Origin: Podocnemis expansa
Lineage: Eukaryota; Chordata; Testudines; Podocnemididae
Direction: 5' to 3'
Assembly: GCA_007922195.1 (NCBI GenBank)
Contig: ML681992.1
Location: 43,364,661 to 43,428,660, forward strand
Length of the DNA stretch: 64,000 bases
Below are positions 22,486-35,798 of the stretch, piece after piece. Both the position numbers and the translations under genes were made by a program. How positions within the stretch are numbered: position 1 is the first letter of the stretch; each line of letters begins with the position of its first letter. Below the pieces are notes generated by a model. The model was not told the DNA's origin. It did no database searches and was given only the letters and a program-made list of their open reading frames with translations.

Positions 22486-24846
22486 ACATATTTAAGTGCC
22501 AGCTGGAGAATATCTTTGAAATTATAGGGAAGAGAGATGTTATTTCTAATTGAAGAACTCGCTAGCTCTCACCACCTGTTGTTTGTATGTATCAGATGAC
22601 AGGGTTCCAATAGAAAACCTATGCCCAATTCAGACTGGAAAAATATCAGCCGGTCTGTCTGATTTCCTTATTAGGAGCCTTTTCATGGTCTTCAAAAATA
22701 TTTTACAGTGCCAAGCAACAATTTTCAATATAAACTGTAGAACTTTATTTAAAAAAATCACTTCAGAAATTGCATCTGTCATTTGCTTGTAGTTGTATAG
22801 AATTCTCCTTGTCTTGTTATGCAATTTGTCATGAAAGACATTTTTTAATTAAAGCAGCACCCCAAAGTCCAGATCCAGAGCATAAACTCACATAAGAAAT
22901 TTACAGTCATATTCTGATCCTCCCCATCATTCCATCCTGAATCAGAAATTTTCCCTTGAAAGTGGGGCATTGGAGTGAATTATTACTTTTCTGCCACACC
23001 TGCATTATGAAGTAGGAAGAGAGGAGCTGGTCAGGAAAGACGATTTCCGTCACCCCCCCCCCGCAATTTTAGTCTTTATGTTGAAAAACTAAAAACCTAG
23101 AAAATTCAAAACTTTTCCCCCAAAACTGACATTCTAAAACAGTCTGGTTTTCATTGCAAATACAGTTTCAATAACAATTTTTGGCCAGCTCTCACAAATA
23201 GTTTCTCTCCTCAGATTTTCTGTCCATTTATAATGGATATGTAGAATAGGAGCAGACCTCAGGTACTTACCACATTAACCCCTGTTTTCACTGAAGGAAT
23301 CAGAGTGGCCAGACCAGGCAGAGATGGAAAAGGACTGATGAGGACGGTCTATTCTTCCTTGAACTGAATTTTATTCTGATCTGTCTTGAATGCTATTCTG
23401 ATTTGTATGCTGCCCTCATCAACAACATAGTATCAACACATTTGAGTATCTGCTCTCCTTTCTTCTCCTCACCACAGGAAAAAAAAAAATCCTTCAATTC
23501 CTATACCTTGAACTTGGGTGAAGGCAGTGAAAATCTCTGGCCCCTGGGGTGGGTTGAAAAGGCAAATAGTCACAAAGCCACATACAAACAGAACTTTCAG
23601 TTCCACAGAATTAGTCCACGAGGGCACTGTACATGTTATGCAAGTATAGAGGTTGGGGATGTAGCCAGGATAATAGCTGAACAATTGTACCACATATTCA
23701 CTCTGACTTAGGCATCCATTTGGTCTCCAGGCACCCACTGCCTCATACTCAGAGAGCTCAAATACTCTGGTTTTTTGCAGAAGGCTCGAACTTCATCCAG
23801 TAAAAATTAGGGTCAAGCTGTTAGCATAGGCGTGGGTATGGTAATGAGATGATATAATGCTAGTATAGGAATGTATTAAGCCTCTGAGTTTGCTCAGTGA
23901 GAACTAGACACTTCCAGATGAGCACACTGAGCTGAGCAATCATACATTCAACAGAAGTGTCTCCAAGCAACCTACCTCGTGAGCACTTATTAAATGTTAC
24001 ACATCTCTCATTTGCTTAATATAGCCACTAAATTTCAAAGCTCACAGTGCTATAGTTAACGTCCTTCCATTTCATTAGAGCTTATTTATTTGGTAGTGCC
24101 AAGATTGATTTGCCTTGTTTTAACAACTGACTACCTAGTCATATGCCTCGCTCCCAAGATAGTGAAGTGGCTCTTGAAGCAATATCCCTCACTATCAGAA
24201 ATAACTTCTTGAACAGCAGCACAAGTGGCTTTTTAAATACAAGCAGAGCCAGGTAAAGTTTTTCAACCAGAACATTTTTGGCAAAAAATACATACTTGGC
24301 ATAACTAAAACATTTTGTGCATTCATGCTCATTACACCAAGTTGTCTTGACAAAAATAAAACCCTAAAAGAAATTCTGAAAACCATTAAGTATTTTGACT
24401 TTTTAAAATGAAATACTTCCATTTTGCTATTAGCAACAATTTCCTGTCAAATTTTTCTACAATTTTATTTTTAAAAAATATGTAAAATTATTCAAAATCA
24501 AAAGGTCTTTTTCCCAGCTTTTAAATATTCAGTAATTTAAAAAAACCCTTCATTTTCAATTCAACCAAAAGCAAAAATAAAATAAAATAAATTTTTTTGT
24601 TTTTTTCAGAATTGCTGGCGAACAAAAGTTTATTATTCACCTACTTTTAAATGTTCCTTCCAATGTTACAAAGCCAGCCATTTACTGTTGACAGTAACTT
24701 AGTCCTCCAATCTCTTTCCCAAATCCTATCTCAGAAACAGGAGAAGACTCTTACCTCACTCAGCATCTCACAGCCAGCTAATAAGCTGGTAGACTGTGCT
24801 GCAATGCTTTCCAATAACCTGAATATAATTTCTTGTTTCAGAAGAC
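22486..24846. other. Largely unassigned; low-complexity AT tracts
   Basis: Near 23080-23205 'gaaaaactaaaaacctagaa' leading to 'tttttggccagctctcac' resembles one end of the GAGCTGG-ended element at 37895. A C run lies at about 23050-23061. Between 24300 and 24620 the DNA is extremely AT-rich. No coding evidence. Confidence 0.4.
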
Positions 24847-24858
24847 CTAATAATATTT

Positions 24859-25202
24859 CAAAAGGGATAGCCGTGTTAGTCTAGTCCAGTAAAAAAACAA
24901 CAAGGAGTTGTGTGGCACTTTAAGACTAACAGATTTATTTTTTGCATGAGCTTTCGTGGGAGAAGATGCCACTTCCTCAGATGCTTCAAAGATGGGTGAA
25001 CTTACAGAAAGGAATGAAACTAAATGCAAGGGTGTGACCTGATCCTATGTTTTACACCCCCTTGCATTTAGTTTCATTCCTTTCTGTAAGTTCACCCATC
25101 TTCGAAGCATCTGAGGAAGTGGCATCTTCTCCCATGAAAGCTCATGCAAAAAATAAATCTGTTAGTCTTAAAGTGCCACACAACTCCTTGTTGTTTTTTT
25201 TA
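24859..25202. mobile_element. Inverted PLE dimer (hairpin) with 12-bp duplication
   Basis: Two PLE 3' regions face away from each other: the left half is minus sense, the right half plus sense, about 165 bp each and nearly identical, meeting near 25033-25045. CTAATAATATTT is duplicated exactly at 24847-24858 and 25203-25214, so the pair arrived in one event. The left end reaches the true PLE terminus ('aaagggatagccgtgttag'); the right stops in the T-tract. Each half carries a CTGAGGA-type hammerhead variant. Confidence 0.85.
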
Positions 25203-25276
25203 CTAATAATATTTGACAAAGCTATTAATCAATCTGCTTTGGAACAAGGAGACAACTCAAGCAGTAGTTAAAACAA

Positions 25277-25369
25277 ATCCAGCAAAAAAAAAAACAAGGA
25301 GTCGTGTGGGACGTTAAGAATAACAGATTTATTCTTAAAGTGCCACACGACTCCTGGTTGTTGTTTTTT
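25277..25369. mobile_element. 93-bp minimal inverted PLE insertion
   Basis: 'acaaggagtcgtgtgggacg' on the left pairs with 'agtgccacacgactcctggt' on the right around 'aacagatttatt'. TAGTTAAAACAA is duplicated exactly at 25265-25276 and 25370-25381. This is only the extreme 3' end of the PLE copied twice in opposite directions, about 75 bp after the larger dimer. Confidence 0.85.
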
Positions 25370-25715
25370 TAGTTAAAACAAGGCAGGCTTTCCAAAAACC
25401 TTTCAGTGGTGATCTTTTAGAAGAATTCTTTATGAGCTTTTTGTTCTCCTTAAAGTGAAGAAGGAAGACAAGGACTTTAGTGAGCCTCAGAAATTGAAGC
25501 ATAAAGTGAACTGTTGATTGCTGCCTAAACTACATGTTAAGATACAGATGCAATCAGGTTAAGCTTGAACCCAGTGGGACTTTGGTGCACATTAAATGAA
25601 GGTCAAGTACATGCACAGAGATAAATTTAAGCACCTGTTTCTCTGTTTTCCCAAACTGAGGCCTAGAAATGGAAACAACTGAAATACAGGGAGTGATTCT
25701 GTGCTGCGTCTCTAA

Positions 25716-26097
25716 GGCTACATTCACACACAGGGGGTTATTTTGATACCAGTTGTTTTGAAACAACTGGTATCGAAATAACACCTTATTTTGAAATAAG
25801 TTAATTCGAATTAACAGTTTGTTAATTCAAATTAAAGAAAAAAGCTCAAAGCGAAATAGCATGTTCAGACAACAGTTATTTCGAAACGAGTCACCATTGT
25901 TTCAAAACAACATGTTCTGACAGCATTGTTTCGAAACAATCATTTCGAAAAAACATTGTTTCATCCTCACATGGGGTTTAAGTTGTTTTGAAACAACGCC
26001 GTTGTTTTGAAACAACGGTGCATCCTGTGAACGTGGCCTTTCTTATTTCAAAACAACCTATGTTGTTTCGAAATAAGACTGCTGTGTGAACACACCT
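25716..26097. mobile_element. Palindromic-word MITE, TTTCGAAA family
   Basis: Ends GGCTACATTCACACACAGG and the complement of CTGTGTGAACACACCT; TAA duplicated at 25713-25715 and 26098-26100. Interior of TTTCGAAA, AATTCGAATT and GTTTCGAAAC words. It matches 10552-10937 in reverse along its full length. Confidence 0.85.
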
Positions 26098-26100
26098 TAA

Positions 26101-29100
26101 GAGGTACAACACACAACTGACAAGGAAGAAAGCTAAGGTGTTTTTAAGCTACCTTTATGCACTCACCAGCCTGGGCTGGTCCAGGAGCTGGAAGCGTGGT
26201 GCAGCCCTGTGCCCAACACACCCCTCCCACTACCTAGAATGACCCGTATGCTTGGGCTTACAAAGGGAGTCTTTAGGAGACAGTCTTTCCACTTTCTTCT
26301 GCAGGGTTTGAAGTGGGAAACTTCTCAGTGCTGCAGCGTAGTCTTTCAGGACCCCTGTCTGAGACATAAAGGTTGTCGAGTATCCTCATCCATTAAAAAT
26401 CCTCTTTACCCAATGAGTAACAAGGGATTTTGTTTAATTTCAAAGTCCTTCACTGTAGGATTTTATGGCTGACAGGCTATTATATGATATACACTAATAG
26501 ATATATTTGCGGGGTACAAAATTTTTATCCTATATTGCATAATACTCTGGTATTTCTTTTCTCCTTCTGTGATAGAATTGATATAGAGCATGTGAGGGTT
26601 TGTTTTGGTTTTTAATACTTGGTTGAGGTACATACTTATTGTGTATTATGTTCAACGATAACAACTTCAGATATCTTTCACTGGTGTTTCATTTTTTGCG
26701 TAAATTTTGGCTAGGTATGAGTTTTCATGATACACAAATATCACAGTGTGAATTATTTTACATCTATACTTTTCTCTCTTTTAATGCCAGTTTCAATCTT
26801 AAGGGTGTAATATTTTTTTCCTTTGGTTAAATAAAATGGGAAAGAGTTTCATCACAAGTTCTTATTTCTCATTGCAATGCATGCCTTTTGCAGAGCATAT
26901 TTTAATACTGGCCTCATGAAGGAAAAGAAAGTTCTTTCCAAATATTCAGTAATACAAGAGAGCTGTTGAGGGGGAGAGTGTTTAGCAAGAGTATAACGAC
27001 TACTGCATCAAGAAATCAACAATGGAAATCCAAGCAGATAGGCTTCCTAGGTGATGGCTCCAGCCCCACAATTCCAGGAACCCATTTTCCAAATATGTTC
27101 TCCCACGTGAAGGCAGCTAAATCAGGAAACACATATCCCAACACCCACCAAACATAACAAAAGGCCTGCTTGATTCCATGTATTTGGCTGTACAATATGC
27201 AACAGTTTATGACAAGAACATAAGGAGCAGCAGGAACTGCTCATGCTAACTGCAATTCTGAAATTTCTTAACTTTCCATTTTAATCCCCTGCCCGCTCTC
27301 CCCCCCCTGTTTTTTTTTTTGTGCATGGGTGCCATGTGCAGAACTCTCACTGGTTCATTCAGTATTCTAAGGATGATGGAACTGGCAGGTCAGGTAAATG
27401 GTCTACTGTATTTGGCATCAACAGGATTAGTCATATGATTATCAGCTGGAATGGTTCATGTTTGACTAACAGAGTCAAATCCTGCAGTCCTCTGACGCTT
27501 AGGAAGTGCCTTGCACTCTGACGGGTTTCACTCTTACAGGAGCTATAGGCACTGTGTGCTGTGCATAAGAGCTGCTGTGCATCAGCTTTGACTATTATTC
27601 GTTAGGGGGATTTGAATATTTAGGAGAAATTTGGGCATTTTCCTTATTGTTTGCCTTTGTGCAGCTCACTCCCATCCTGATTGTGTCAAATCCCCATGCA
27701 CTTGGGGCCATGCACCTGACTCCCAGGAAAACATGAGTGACAAAATCCATTTTACATGTCATTTTAGTGACAAAGGGATAGGAACTTAAGAGTCACAGTC
27801 CTGAAGGGAAAATAGCCCTATGCTTTTGACAGACATCTAGCCGACTGTTTTCCCCTCAACTAGACCTTTCCCCCGTAGGACCCAACAGAACATATCAATT
27901 CTTTGGAAGTTCCACAGATGATGCTGTAGGAACAAGATGATCAAACTGCCTCCCCAACACTGTCGGTCAACAAGTATATTAAGTGAGCTGCTGCCTACCC
28001 ACAACATGATGGTACTCTCTGAGCAACCTCCACTTTTTAGCCTTGTTCAGAGCAGAAAATGGAACTGAAACCTTCAGCTCATTTCACAGCAGCTACAAAA
28101 CAGCTATCCCATGGGAATAGCTAATTCAAACCAGTGATCTAAAGCTGGAAGGTTCTGAGTCTCATTACCAGTCCTCAAAGATCAACCATCCACTTTCTCA
28201 GAGATGCACAGTCTCTAAAACAAACAGCTTAATTTTGACCTCAGCATCATTCTGACAAGTGTAAATCAGGGGCAAATCCACTTAAACCAGCATGAACCAG
28301 TGTGGAAGTGGGCATAAATTGTCCCAAAGTATTATTTGCTGGATATGACGTACTATCAAATGAAATGGCAATGAAAATTCATACAAAGTTTCAAGCTCTG
28401 GGATATTCAGTGTGGTTTAATTTGCCAGGATGTTTCAATATACAGCACAAAACCATGTCCCTACAAAACTAAATGACATACTGGACGAATTCACACTCTC
28501 AGTCAATAATATATCCATTAGATAAGCAGAGGGTGGAAATAGTGAACTCTGAGGTGCACTCACTCCCACTGTCTTGCAAATTACTTACAAGTAGAGGCAC
28601 TAAAGAATACACACTTTTCCCTCCCTGAAAAGCGGACTGGAGGTTGCGGAGCAGGTGGTTGTAATGCGATTGTGAATCTAAATAGCTAGTATTCTTTCTA
28701 GTGCTGAAAAGAGGCATTTAATTATGTTTCATTACTCCCTCCAATCAAAACTGGATATGGCCAGCAGTATCTTCCTGTGACACTAGGGTGTCCTATCAAT
28801 TATCATGTACATAGAATTTAAGAAGGTCTTTCTAAGGAGAAAGTTAAGTGGGGTTCTGTTTTGAGAGTTGCCTGTAAATATGGCAGCATCTTACTCCACC
28901 GATCTGCTCTCAATACATATTTGTTCATCTACTTACTTCAGTAATTAAAATACATTCTTAATTGCATTTTACTCCTGTTAGTTCTGCTCAACCAATGCTA
29001 CTAACAGAGAGGAAGCTAGATTATATTCCATTTTGAGCACAATAAACAGACTTATAATGGCAAATTCTGCTGTGGGCTATACTTGTCCTTGCAACCAGAG

Positions 29101-29694
29101 ATGTGTGAATAAATGAAGTTTTCACAGGCTTTTCAAAAAAAATTAATTAAGTAATTTTAAGTTAATCCAAACTTCAGTGACTAAAAGTCAGGGGAAAAAT
29201 TGTGGTTGAATGAAGTATTTCATTCAATCCAAAAGGAAATGTTTTGTTTCAATTTTGAGCTATTTGCCCCCCCCCCCCAAAAGAGAGAAAAGTAATTTTG
29301 AAGAGAATAGTCAATTCAAATTAAAGTCAAAATATTTTAATATTTCAGCAGGAATTCATAACATGTTCAGCTGATGCAAATCTGCATTTTTAACCAATAG
29401 AGTTTTGCTCTACTTACAACTCGCATGAAGACAAGAGATTGTTGGTACAGCACATGGCCTGCACAAACTTTATTACTATTAGTGATACATGAACCACACC
29501 AAAGCAGTTTGATTGTCAAATATTGGGCTGAGTTTATGTTAGTAGCTTTGTCAGAGCAAAGAAGCAAGTGCATTACAGTAAGAAACTAGGCCCTAGTCTA
29601 CACTCATCACAATTTTTAGCAGCAGTTGAAGTGAGATATGCAGTAACTCCCATTTACCTTCATGTACCCACTGTGCTAAGGCAACCAGAAATTA
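26101..29694. other. No recognised feature
   Basis: About 3.6 kb without a nameable repeat or coding region. A C run then a T run lie near 27300-27320, and a C run at about 29268-29278. 'cctagtctacactc' at 29591 might be one lone MITE end. Confidence 0.4.
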
Positions 29695-30930
29695 AAAAAA
29701 AAAAAAAAAAACACAAGTCGTATGGCACTTAAAGACTAACAGATTTATTTTTCACATGAGCTTTCGTGGGAGAAAATCCCACTTTATCAGATGCTTCGAA
29801 GATGAGTGAACTTACAGAATGAAATGAAAATAAATGCAAGGGGGTGTAAAACATAGGATCAGGTCATACTGTAACAGCAAATCAGAGCAGTTGTAAGGTT
29901 CAAACCAGGGGAAGCCTGAAGTCAAATTATTTTTTGTAATGGGAAAAGAACCCATAGTCTCAATTCAATCCTGCTTTCACAGAATTTAATTTGCCTATTA
30001 ATGCAAATTCAGCTGTTTCTCTTTGAAGTCTTGATGTCCCAGTCACATCTCTGACGATGGTCATTAACAAATCATTCATCGAGTGTTTAGAAAGATGGAA
30101 GTGCTCAGCAACTAGTTTTGTTTTTTTTTTTTGTAATTTCTGATATCAGCTCTATATTCATTTATTCTTTTGCACAGGGATTGTCCTGTTTGTCCAATGT
30201 ATAAGGTGTTGGGGCATTTCTGGCACATGATGGCACAGATCACATTAGTAGATGAGTAGGTAAATGAGCCTTTGATGGAGCAGCGGCTTGATTAGGACCT
30301 ATGATGGTATCTCTTCTGCAGATATGTGGACAGACGTGGCAGCGTGGTTTGTTGCAGGGGTGTGTGCCTGCTTTAATGTTTCTGTTGTTAGATCTGTAGT
30401 TGCTGGTGAGTATCTGTTTAAGATTGGGTGGCTGTCTGTAGGCAAGGAGAGGTCTGTCTCCCAATGCTTGAGAGAGAGAGGGATCATCTTTTAGAATAGG
30501 CTGTAGGTCCTTAATGATCTGTTGCAGAGGTCTGACTTGAGGATTGTATGTGGTGACTAGTGGTGTTCTGCTGTTTTCTTTCTTGGGCCTCTCCTGTAGT
30601 AGATGACTTCAGGGTACCCATCTCGCTCTGTCAGTTTGTTTTCTTACTTCCCCAGGTGGGTACTGTAGTTTCAAGAATGCTTGATAGAGATCCTCAAGAT
30701 GTCTGTCTCTGTCTGAGGGATCAGAGCAGATGCGGTTATATCTTAGGGCTTGGCTGTAGACAATGGATCATGTGGTGTGTTTAGGATGGAAGCTCGAGGG
30801 ATGTAGGTAACTATACCAATCAGTAGGTTTTCGGTACAGAGTGGTGTTGATGTGTCTATCCCTGACTTGTACTGTAGTGTCAAGAAAGTGGATCTCCTGT
30901 GTGGAGTGTTCCGGAACTGGAAATGCCATC
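29695..30930 (-). mobile_element. Long PLE copy: late RT, linker, GIY-YIG, 3' region
   Basis: Read from 30930 down. 30910-30830 encodes a decayed end of the RT (STFLTLQYKSG, for FLDTTVQV; the YRKPT motif is lost). 30470-30240 gives YRQPPNLKQILTSN then CNKPRCHVCPHI, a Cys-rich linker typical of PLEs. 30240-30150 gives CAIMCQKCPNTLYIGQTGQS, the GIY-YIG core. Then follow the 3' untranslated region with a hammerhead variant (29762-29790) and an A-tract at 29694-29711. Frameshifts, stops and a T-run at about 30119-30133 inactivate it. The 5' end is truncated. Confidence 0.85.
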
Positions 30931-33001
30931 CAGGCAATTTAGTGCCACTCTGCTTATAGAGCTGGAGTTACAACATTGACCTCTAGATCAACTGAGCACA
31001 TCTTGATGGACCATTCAAACAAACCCAGAGGAGCAAACAGACAGTAGTGAGTCTCCCACCATCTGTGTATACAAATCCGTGTGAGGCATAGGTTGGACCA
31101 CAGCTATATAGGTCTCTAACAGAGTGCTGGGTGAGAACAGCCTGAGTCAGTCCTGTACCCCTGTTGTGACTGAGCTAAAGTGGAACAGCTGCAGTGCTCC
31201 TTAGCTAAGCATCATAACAGATACTGGGAGTGAACAGGGGAAGGACCAATCCAGCCAGTGAGAGAGAAGCTGTAGTAGGGGGGTGAGTTTCCCTGGGGCT
31301 GTGGCTGAGACTGTGAAGCTGGACCCAATGTAAATAGCTGGTGGTGGGCACATTCTGAAAATAAGGGACCCTGGAGTGAGCACCAAGCAGAGGTCTCCCA
31401 GTGGTGTTTGGGAGCAGAGGTGGTGCGGTAGGGAGGACCCTGCATGAAAATGCTACAAGGTCCTTAAAGATGAAATACTGAATACAATGGCAAAGAGGAT
31501 TTAAATGGATGGATTCAAGCTTCTGCAGTGCTAAATTTTCAAAGATTCATATGCATGATTCTTACTGAATAAAGAGAGCTTTAGATATACATCTATTCAT
31601 CATTCTGAAATTATGTTTTCCTAGAAATAAATGCCAACTATTTTGGTTTCTCTGACTGAGAAAGGTTATCATTTATGACTTTCCTACACAGGGAAATTGA
31701 CCAGAATTGTTATTGCAAAAGAAGTTATTCTGCAATAGCTCCCCTAGTGTGAGTCCATCCAAATGTTCATTCTTCAGCACTGCACTAGGTTCCTCACCTT
31801 TGTGGCCCTCCATAACTGTTTCTGTTTACTCTGACCTAGTACCCACCAATCCCCTATGCTCACACGTTATGTTTGTGGCATATAAACAGTTTAATACTAC
31901 CACCACACAAGTCCAGAATAATTAGTCTGTTTCCAAAGCAGAGTATTTTTTCTTGAATAATTCACCTTTGTCCTGGAATAGTGTTCACATCTTTCACAGC
32001 TAGATTAACCCTAAATCTGAAGCACTGAGTGAAGGAATGGGTGAAAACACAAGATACTAGCTGTGTTCAGTAAGTGTTTCAAAACCCATTAAAAAGGGGC
32101 GGGGTGCTTTGAATACTTTGTTTTAAACTAGTTTTATTTTCTGTTGCAAAGAGCTTTTGGGAGGGGGAGTCAGTGTGATGAAAGGGAGAAGGCCTCTTCC
32201 CCAAAATTCTAGAGGGCTAATATAATACCCGAGGGGGAGAAAAATAAAAGTAGAGGAAATAGGTTCAGCAGTACTAAAGCCAGTGAGTCAGTGCTTTAGT
32301 TTTCGAAGAGGTGGGTTGATGTCTAAATGTTCATTGAAGAACAATGGACATCTGAATTCCTGGCTTCCACCCTAGTTCAAATATGCTAGATGAGTATATC
32401 AGAATTAGAAAACACAGCTTCTATCTCCTCTCACCACATAGGAAGATTTCACTTCAGAGTCTAGAAGTCATTAAAAACTCATTGCCATGACTCCAAGAAA
32501 TCAGAACCTAACCTTAACATAAGAAAAAGAGAGGAGGATAAGTGGCATGATCTTTTCCCACTGACGTTTATAGTGAAATTCCTATTAGAAGAGCCAAGGA
32601 CAATGCCCCTGATTCTCCACTGAAGGCTATCTGATGTAACCATTCACAACTGTGCCCAACGGTTGTAAGACATGAACATAAGGCCAGAACTTCATCTGGG
32701 ATAAGTGATACAGACCATGAAAACTCCACATAAGTCAATTGAGCTATGTGCATTTACACCACCAGGAAATAAGATTATTAGTATTTGATACTCACTTTGC
32801 CTCTATGTAAATGATTACATAGAGTACATGGCAGTGGAGACTAAGCCCCAGCTCTCATATGATCTAGTACCTTCACAGTTACGGGGCTTCGCTGAATCCA
32901 GTTTCTCCCTTTCCTAACCCCCCCCCCCCCCACCACCACCACCACCTATGAAGTGGTTTTAAACTTCCATTATTTTGTTCTTTATTAGAAAAAAGCCTTC
33001 A
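30931..33001. other. No recognised feature
   Basis: About 2 kb unassigned; C run at about 32920-32931 next to a short (CAC)n. The weak frames near 31200-31450 show no known domain. Confidence 0.4.
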
Positions 33002-33009
33002 TTTGTGCA

Positions 33010-33600
33010 CAGGGCCAGCACAACATGGTAAGCAAAGTAAGCACTGCAGGGACGTGCCGCCATTTGAGGGGCGCCAAAATTCCCTCGAGGGGATGCATCC
33101 CTGGCCCAGCCGTCCCATGCCGGCGGGAATCGGACAAGCCAGACAAAAGGGTGGCCCGGTTCAGTGCTGCAGGTCTTCCCCCACCCCCAGCCTAGGCCCC
33201 GGGCACAAGCGCAGAGCTGGTATCGCTCCTCCCCACCTGACCGCGTTACCTCCTGCCCCCTCCCTGCTGCTCTGGCACAGAGCCAAGAGCAGCACCCATG
33301 GCTGGGGCAGAGGGGGTAGGGTGGGGGGGCACAAACTGGCAGTGCTGAACCAGGCCAACTTTTTGGATGGCTTGACCAGTCCCCGCCAGCACAGGCCAGC
33401 CAGCACAGGAGCTGGCCCCTCCCCTGGGCCAGCCAGCCCTGCCTCCCAGTGCCGGTGGGGGTGAGTGAGGGCCCTGCTCAGGGTGATTCACCCGGGGCCC
33501 CGCATCTCCCTAGGGACGGCCCTGCCCAGGGGACGGGGTGGGAGGAGCACGCCGATTTATAGGTTGCAGGGAGGTGCCAAATGCCCTAGCACCAGCCCCA
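33010..33600. mobile_element. GC-rich hAT-like element
   Basis: Starts CAGGGCCAGCAC; the end, complemented, reads TGGGGCTGGTGC, the same repeat with transitions. TTTGTGCA (33002-33009) and CTTGTGCA (33601-33608) form an 8-bp duplication with one change. Very GC- and CpG-rich relative to the surroundings. It has overlapping open frames up to 153 codons, but they are repetitive Pro/Gly/Arg with no transposase motif. Shares blocks with 1480-1645. Confidence 0.65.
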
Positions 33601-33799
33601 CTTGTGCATTGTTTGAACACTGGACAACTCAGGAGAAGTATTTGGGAAGTCTCTTGTGAACTTGGAACCAGGAAGGTGATTGTGTGGGACAGATTTGATT
33701 TGACAAGGCCAATTTAAATTATGCTGACTGCCCTCCCACGGACTAGGTAATTGGAACATTAAGTCCATATTGCCAAGGTTTCCTCAAGTATTCAGTTTA

Positions 33800-34020
33800 A
33801 TTTGCAGGCCATTTTTCAATCTCTCCATCCTATTCTTTCCTGCTGCACTGTGCTCTCTTCTCCATCTTTATCCCATGTTCTCCCAGTTTTGCCCTCTTTC
33901 CCCCTTTTCTCCTGTGCCTTTCTCCCCACCAGCCTTTCCTTATTCAGTCTCTTCCCTCTGTCTTCCCAGTTTCTTTGCCCCCCCTTTTCAGCCTTGCTTC
34001 CTCCATGCTAGGCTGTTAGC
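33800..34020 (+). repeat. Pyrimidine-rich tract
   Basis: About 220 bp with strong C+T excess on the plus strand (for example 'ccctctttcccccttttctc'). Apparent open frames are Ser/Phe/Pro-rich by composition only. Confidence 0.6.
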
Positions 34021-34094
34021 CCCTCGTTTCTTCCAGTTGTACCTCAGGAGCCCAGTCATCACTATAACCCACACAACACACCCACCAAGTGCCC

Positions 34095-34500
34095 AAATAC
34101 ATAGAATAATAGATTAGTGTGGAAGGGAACTTCAGGAGGTATCTAGTCCAACCCCTGCTCTAAGCAGGACCCACCCCAACTAAAGTACCCCAACCACGGT
34201 TCTGTCAAGCCACACCTTAGAAACCTCTATTGATACAGCTTCCATCACTCCTCCAGTACCTCACCACCCTACTAGTGAAAAAGTTTTCCCTTTTATCCAA
34301 CATACACCTCACCCACTGCAACTTGAGACCATTGCTTTGTCATCTACTACCAATATGAACACGCTGGTTTCATCCCCCTGGAGCCCTCTTTCAGGTAATT
34401 AAAGGCTGCTATCAAAAACCCTCCTCACTCTTTTCTTCTGCAAACTAAGTCCAGTCTCTTCTTTTCCTCTTCAGTCTCTGTGCTCCCATTCATCATAAAC
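34095..34500 (-). mobile_element. CR1 LINE 3' portion
   Basis: Plus strand shows 'agaataatagattagtgtgg', 'ggtatctagtccaacccctg', 'gaaaaagttttcccttttat', the complement of the CR1 3' region from the tail back into the end of ORF2. Decayed, 5' truncated. Confidence 0.7.
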
Positions 34501-35798
34501 ATGCCAGTCCCTTCCCTAGCCATTCCCAAATAAGCCCCTTTCTTAGCCCTTCACTCTATAAATCTCCCATTTCCCAACTCCTTTTATTCCCACAAAACTG
34601 TTTCTTCCCCTGCCTATTTTTACTCAGCCCCACTGATATAAATGAAGTTTCACCACCATAAAACCATCACTCCTGTGACATCAATTAACCCCCCTCACAT
34701 GCAACAGGCATGTCAAGGAGACTGAGACTATTCAGCTCCACAGACCTTCTCGCTCTCCAATGTGAGGCTGTGCCTAAAGGGTAATGACAGCCCTATGCAT
34801 TTTTAATAGCTCTTCCTAGGCTCCAGTTCCATCAGGTTATCAGTTCCTGAGGCACACCACTTGCCAATTAAAAAGTCAAGTCTGTTTTTTGTTCTTCTGG
34901 GGTAGGTTTGTCTGTGTAAGAGATCTTGTGTCTCTGCTGCAACACAAGCTGCGCTGACAGTTTCATATCTGTGAACTAGCACACAGGTCTGTAAAAGAAA
35001 AAAAGAGGGAACTAATAATTGATGTTTTCCTGGGGTTTGATTATTTTGCAACGTCTAGGCGCTTGGCGCTCCTATTGTATTGTCATTGCCACCCAAGGAG
35101 AGCATAGTAATGTGACTTCAGATCATCTGTACACAACAGTGAACATCATTGCCAGATGTGCCCAGCCATCACAGAATTCCTCATATCAGTTTAAGGGTTG
35201 AGAGGGAAGGACATTTTATCTTCTATTTCTGTTTTGCTCATTTAAAGTGATGTGACCTTGCCAATACAATGACAGTAACACTAACTGCAACTGTTCCTAT
35301 ACTATCTGTCAATGGTGCCCGCAGCTCTCTGAACATTATCTGCTTTTATAAGGGGAAGGCTACTCAGAAGGCAACAAGGCAGAATGCCTCAGCCTCCCCT
35401 TTTGAAAGGGCCAATTCGCATCACCACTCACTGAAATTTAGCCCAGTCACCTACTGATGATGACACAGGAATGGCCCAGCCAACCTGAGTGGTTCTAGGC
35501 TAAAGTTAAAATGTAGGAATGGTCCAATTTTGCATACCATGTGAAAAATTTCTAAAGGCACCTTGCCATTTGGAGAAGATGGATAACAAGGATTTCCACT
35601 CTTTTCTTTGTCTGTTACTACCTAAAACCACCGCCTCATTAGTGCTACACTGAAAACTTATCCAATCTTCTGTCTGTCTCAGAGACTTATATTCATGCCT
35701 TTTCTGCAGTATTTGAGCACCTCCCTATCTTTAATATATGTAGTTTCACAAAATCCCTGTAAGGCCAAAAAAAAAAAAAAAAAGTCAATATTCCTATT
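34501..35798. other. No recognised feature
   Basis: No repeat or gene identified; an A-tract lies at 35768-35783. Confidence 0.4.

Noticed and set aside
30240..30240. GIY-YIG sequence as a host nuclease gene
   Set aside because: Neighbouring RT-linker motifs and the shared 3' region show it belongs to a decayed Penelope-like element.
33003..33491. 153-codon and overlapping frames as a coding exon
   Set aside because: GC-driven frames within an element with 8-bp flanks, no conserved domain.
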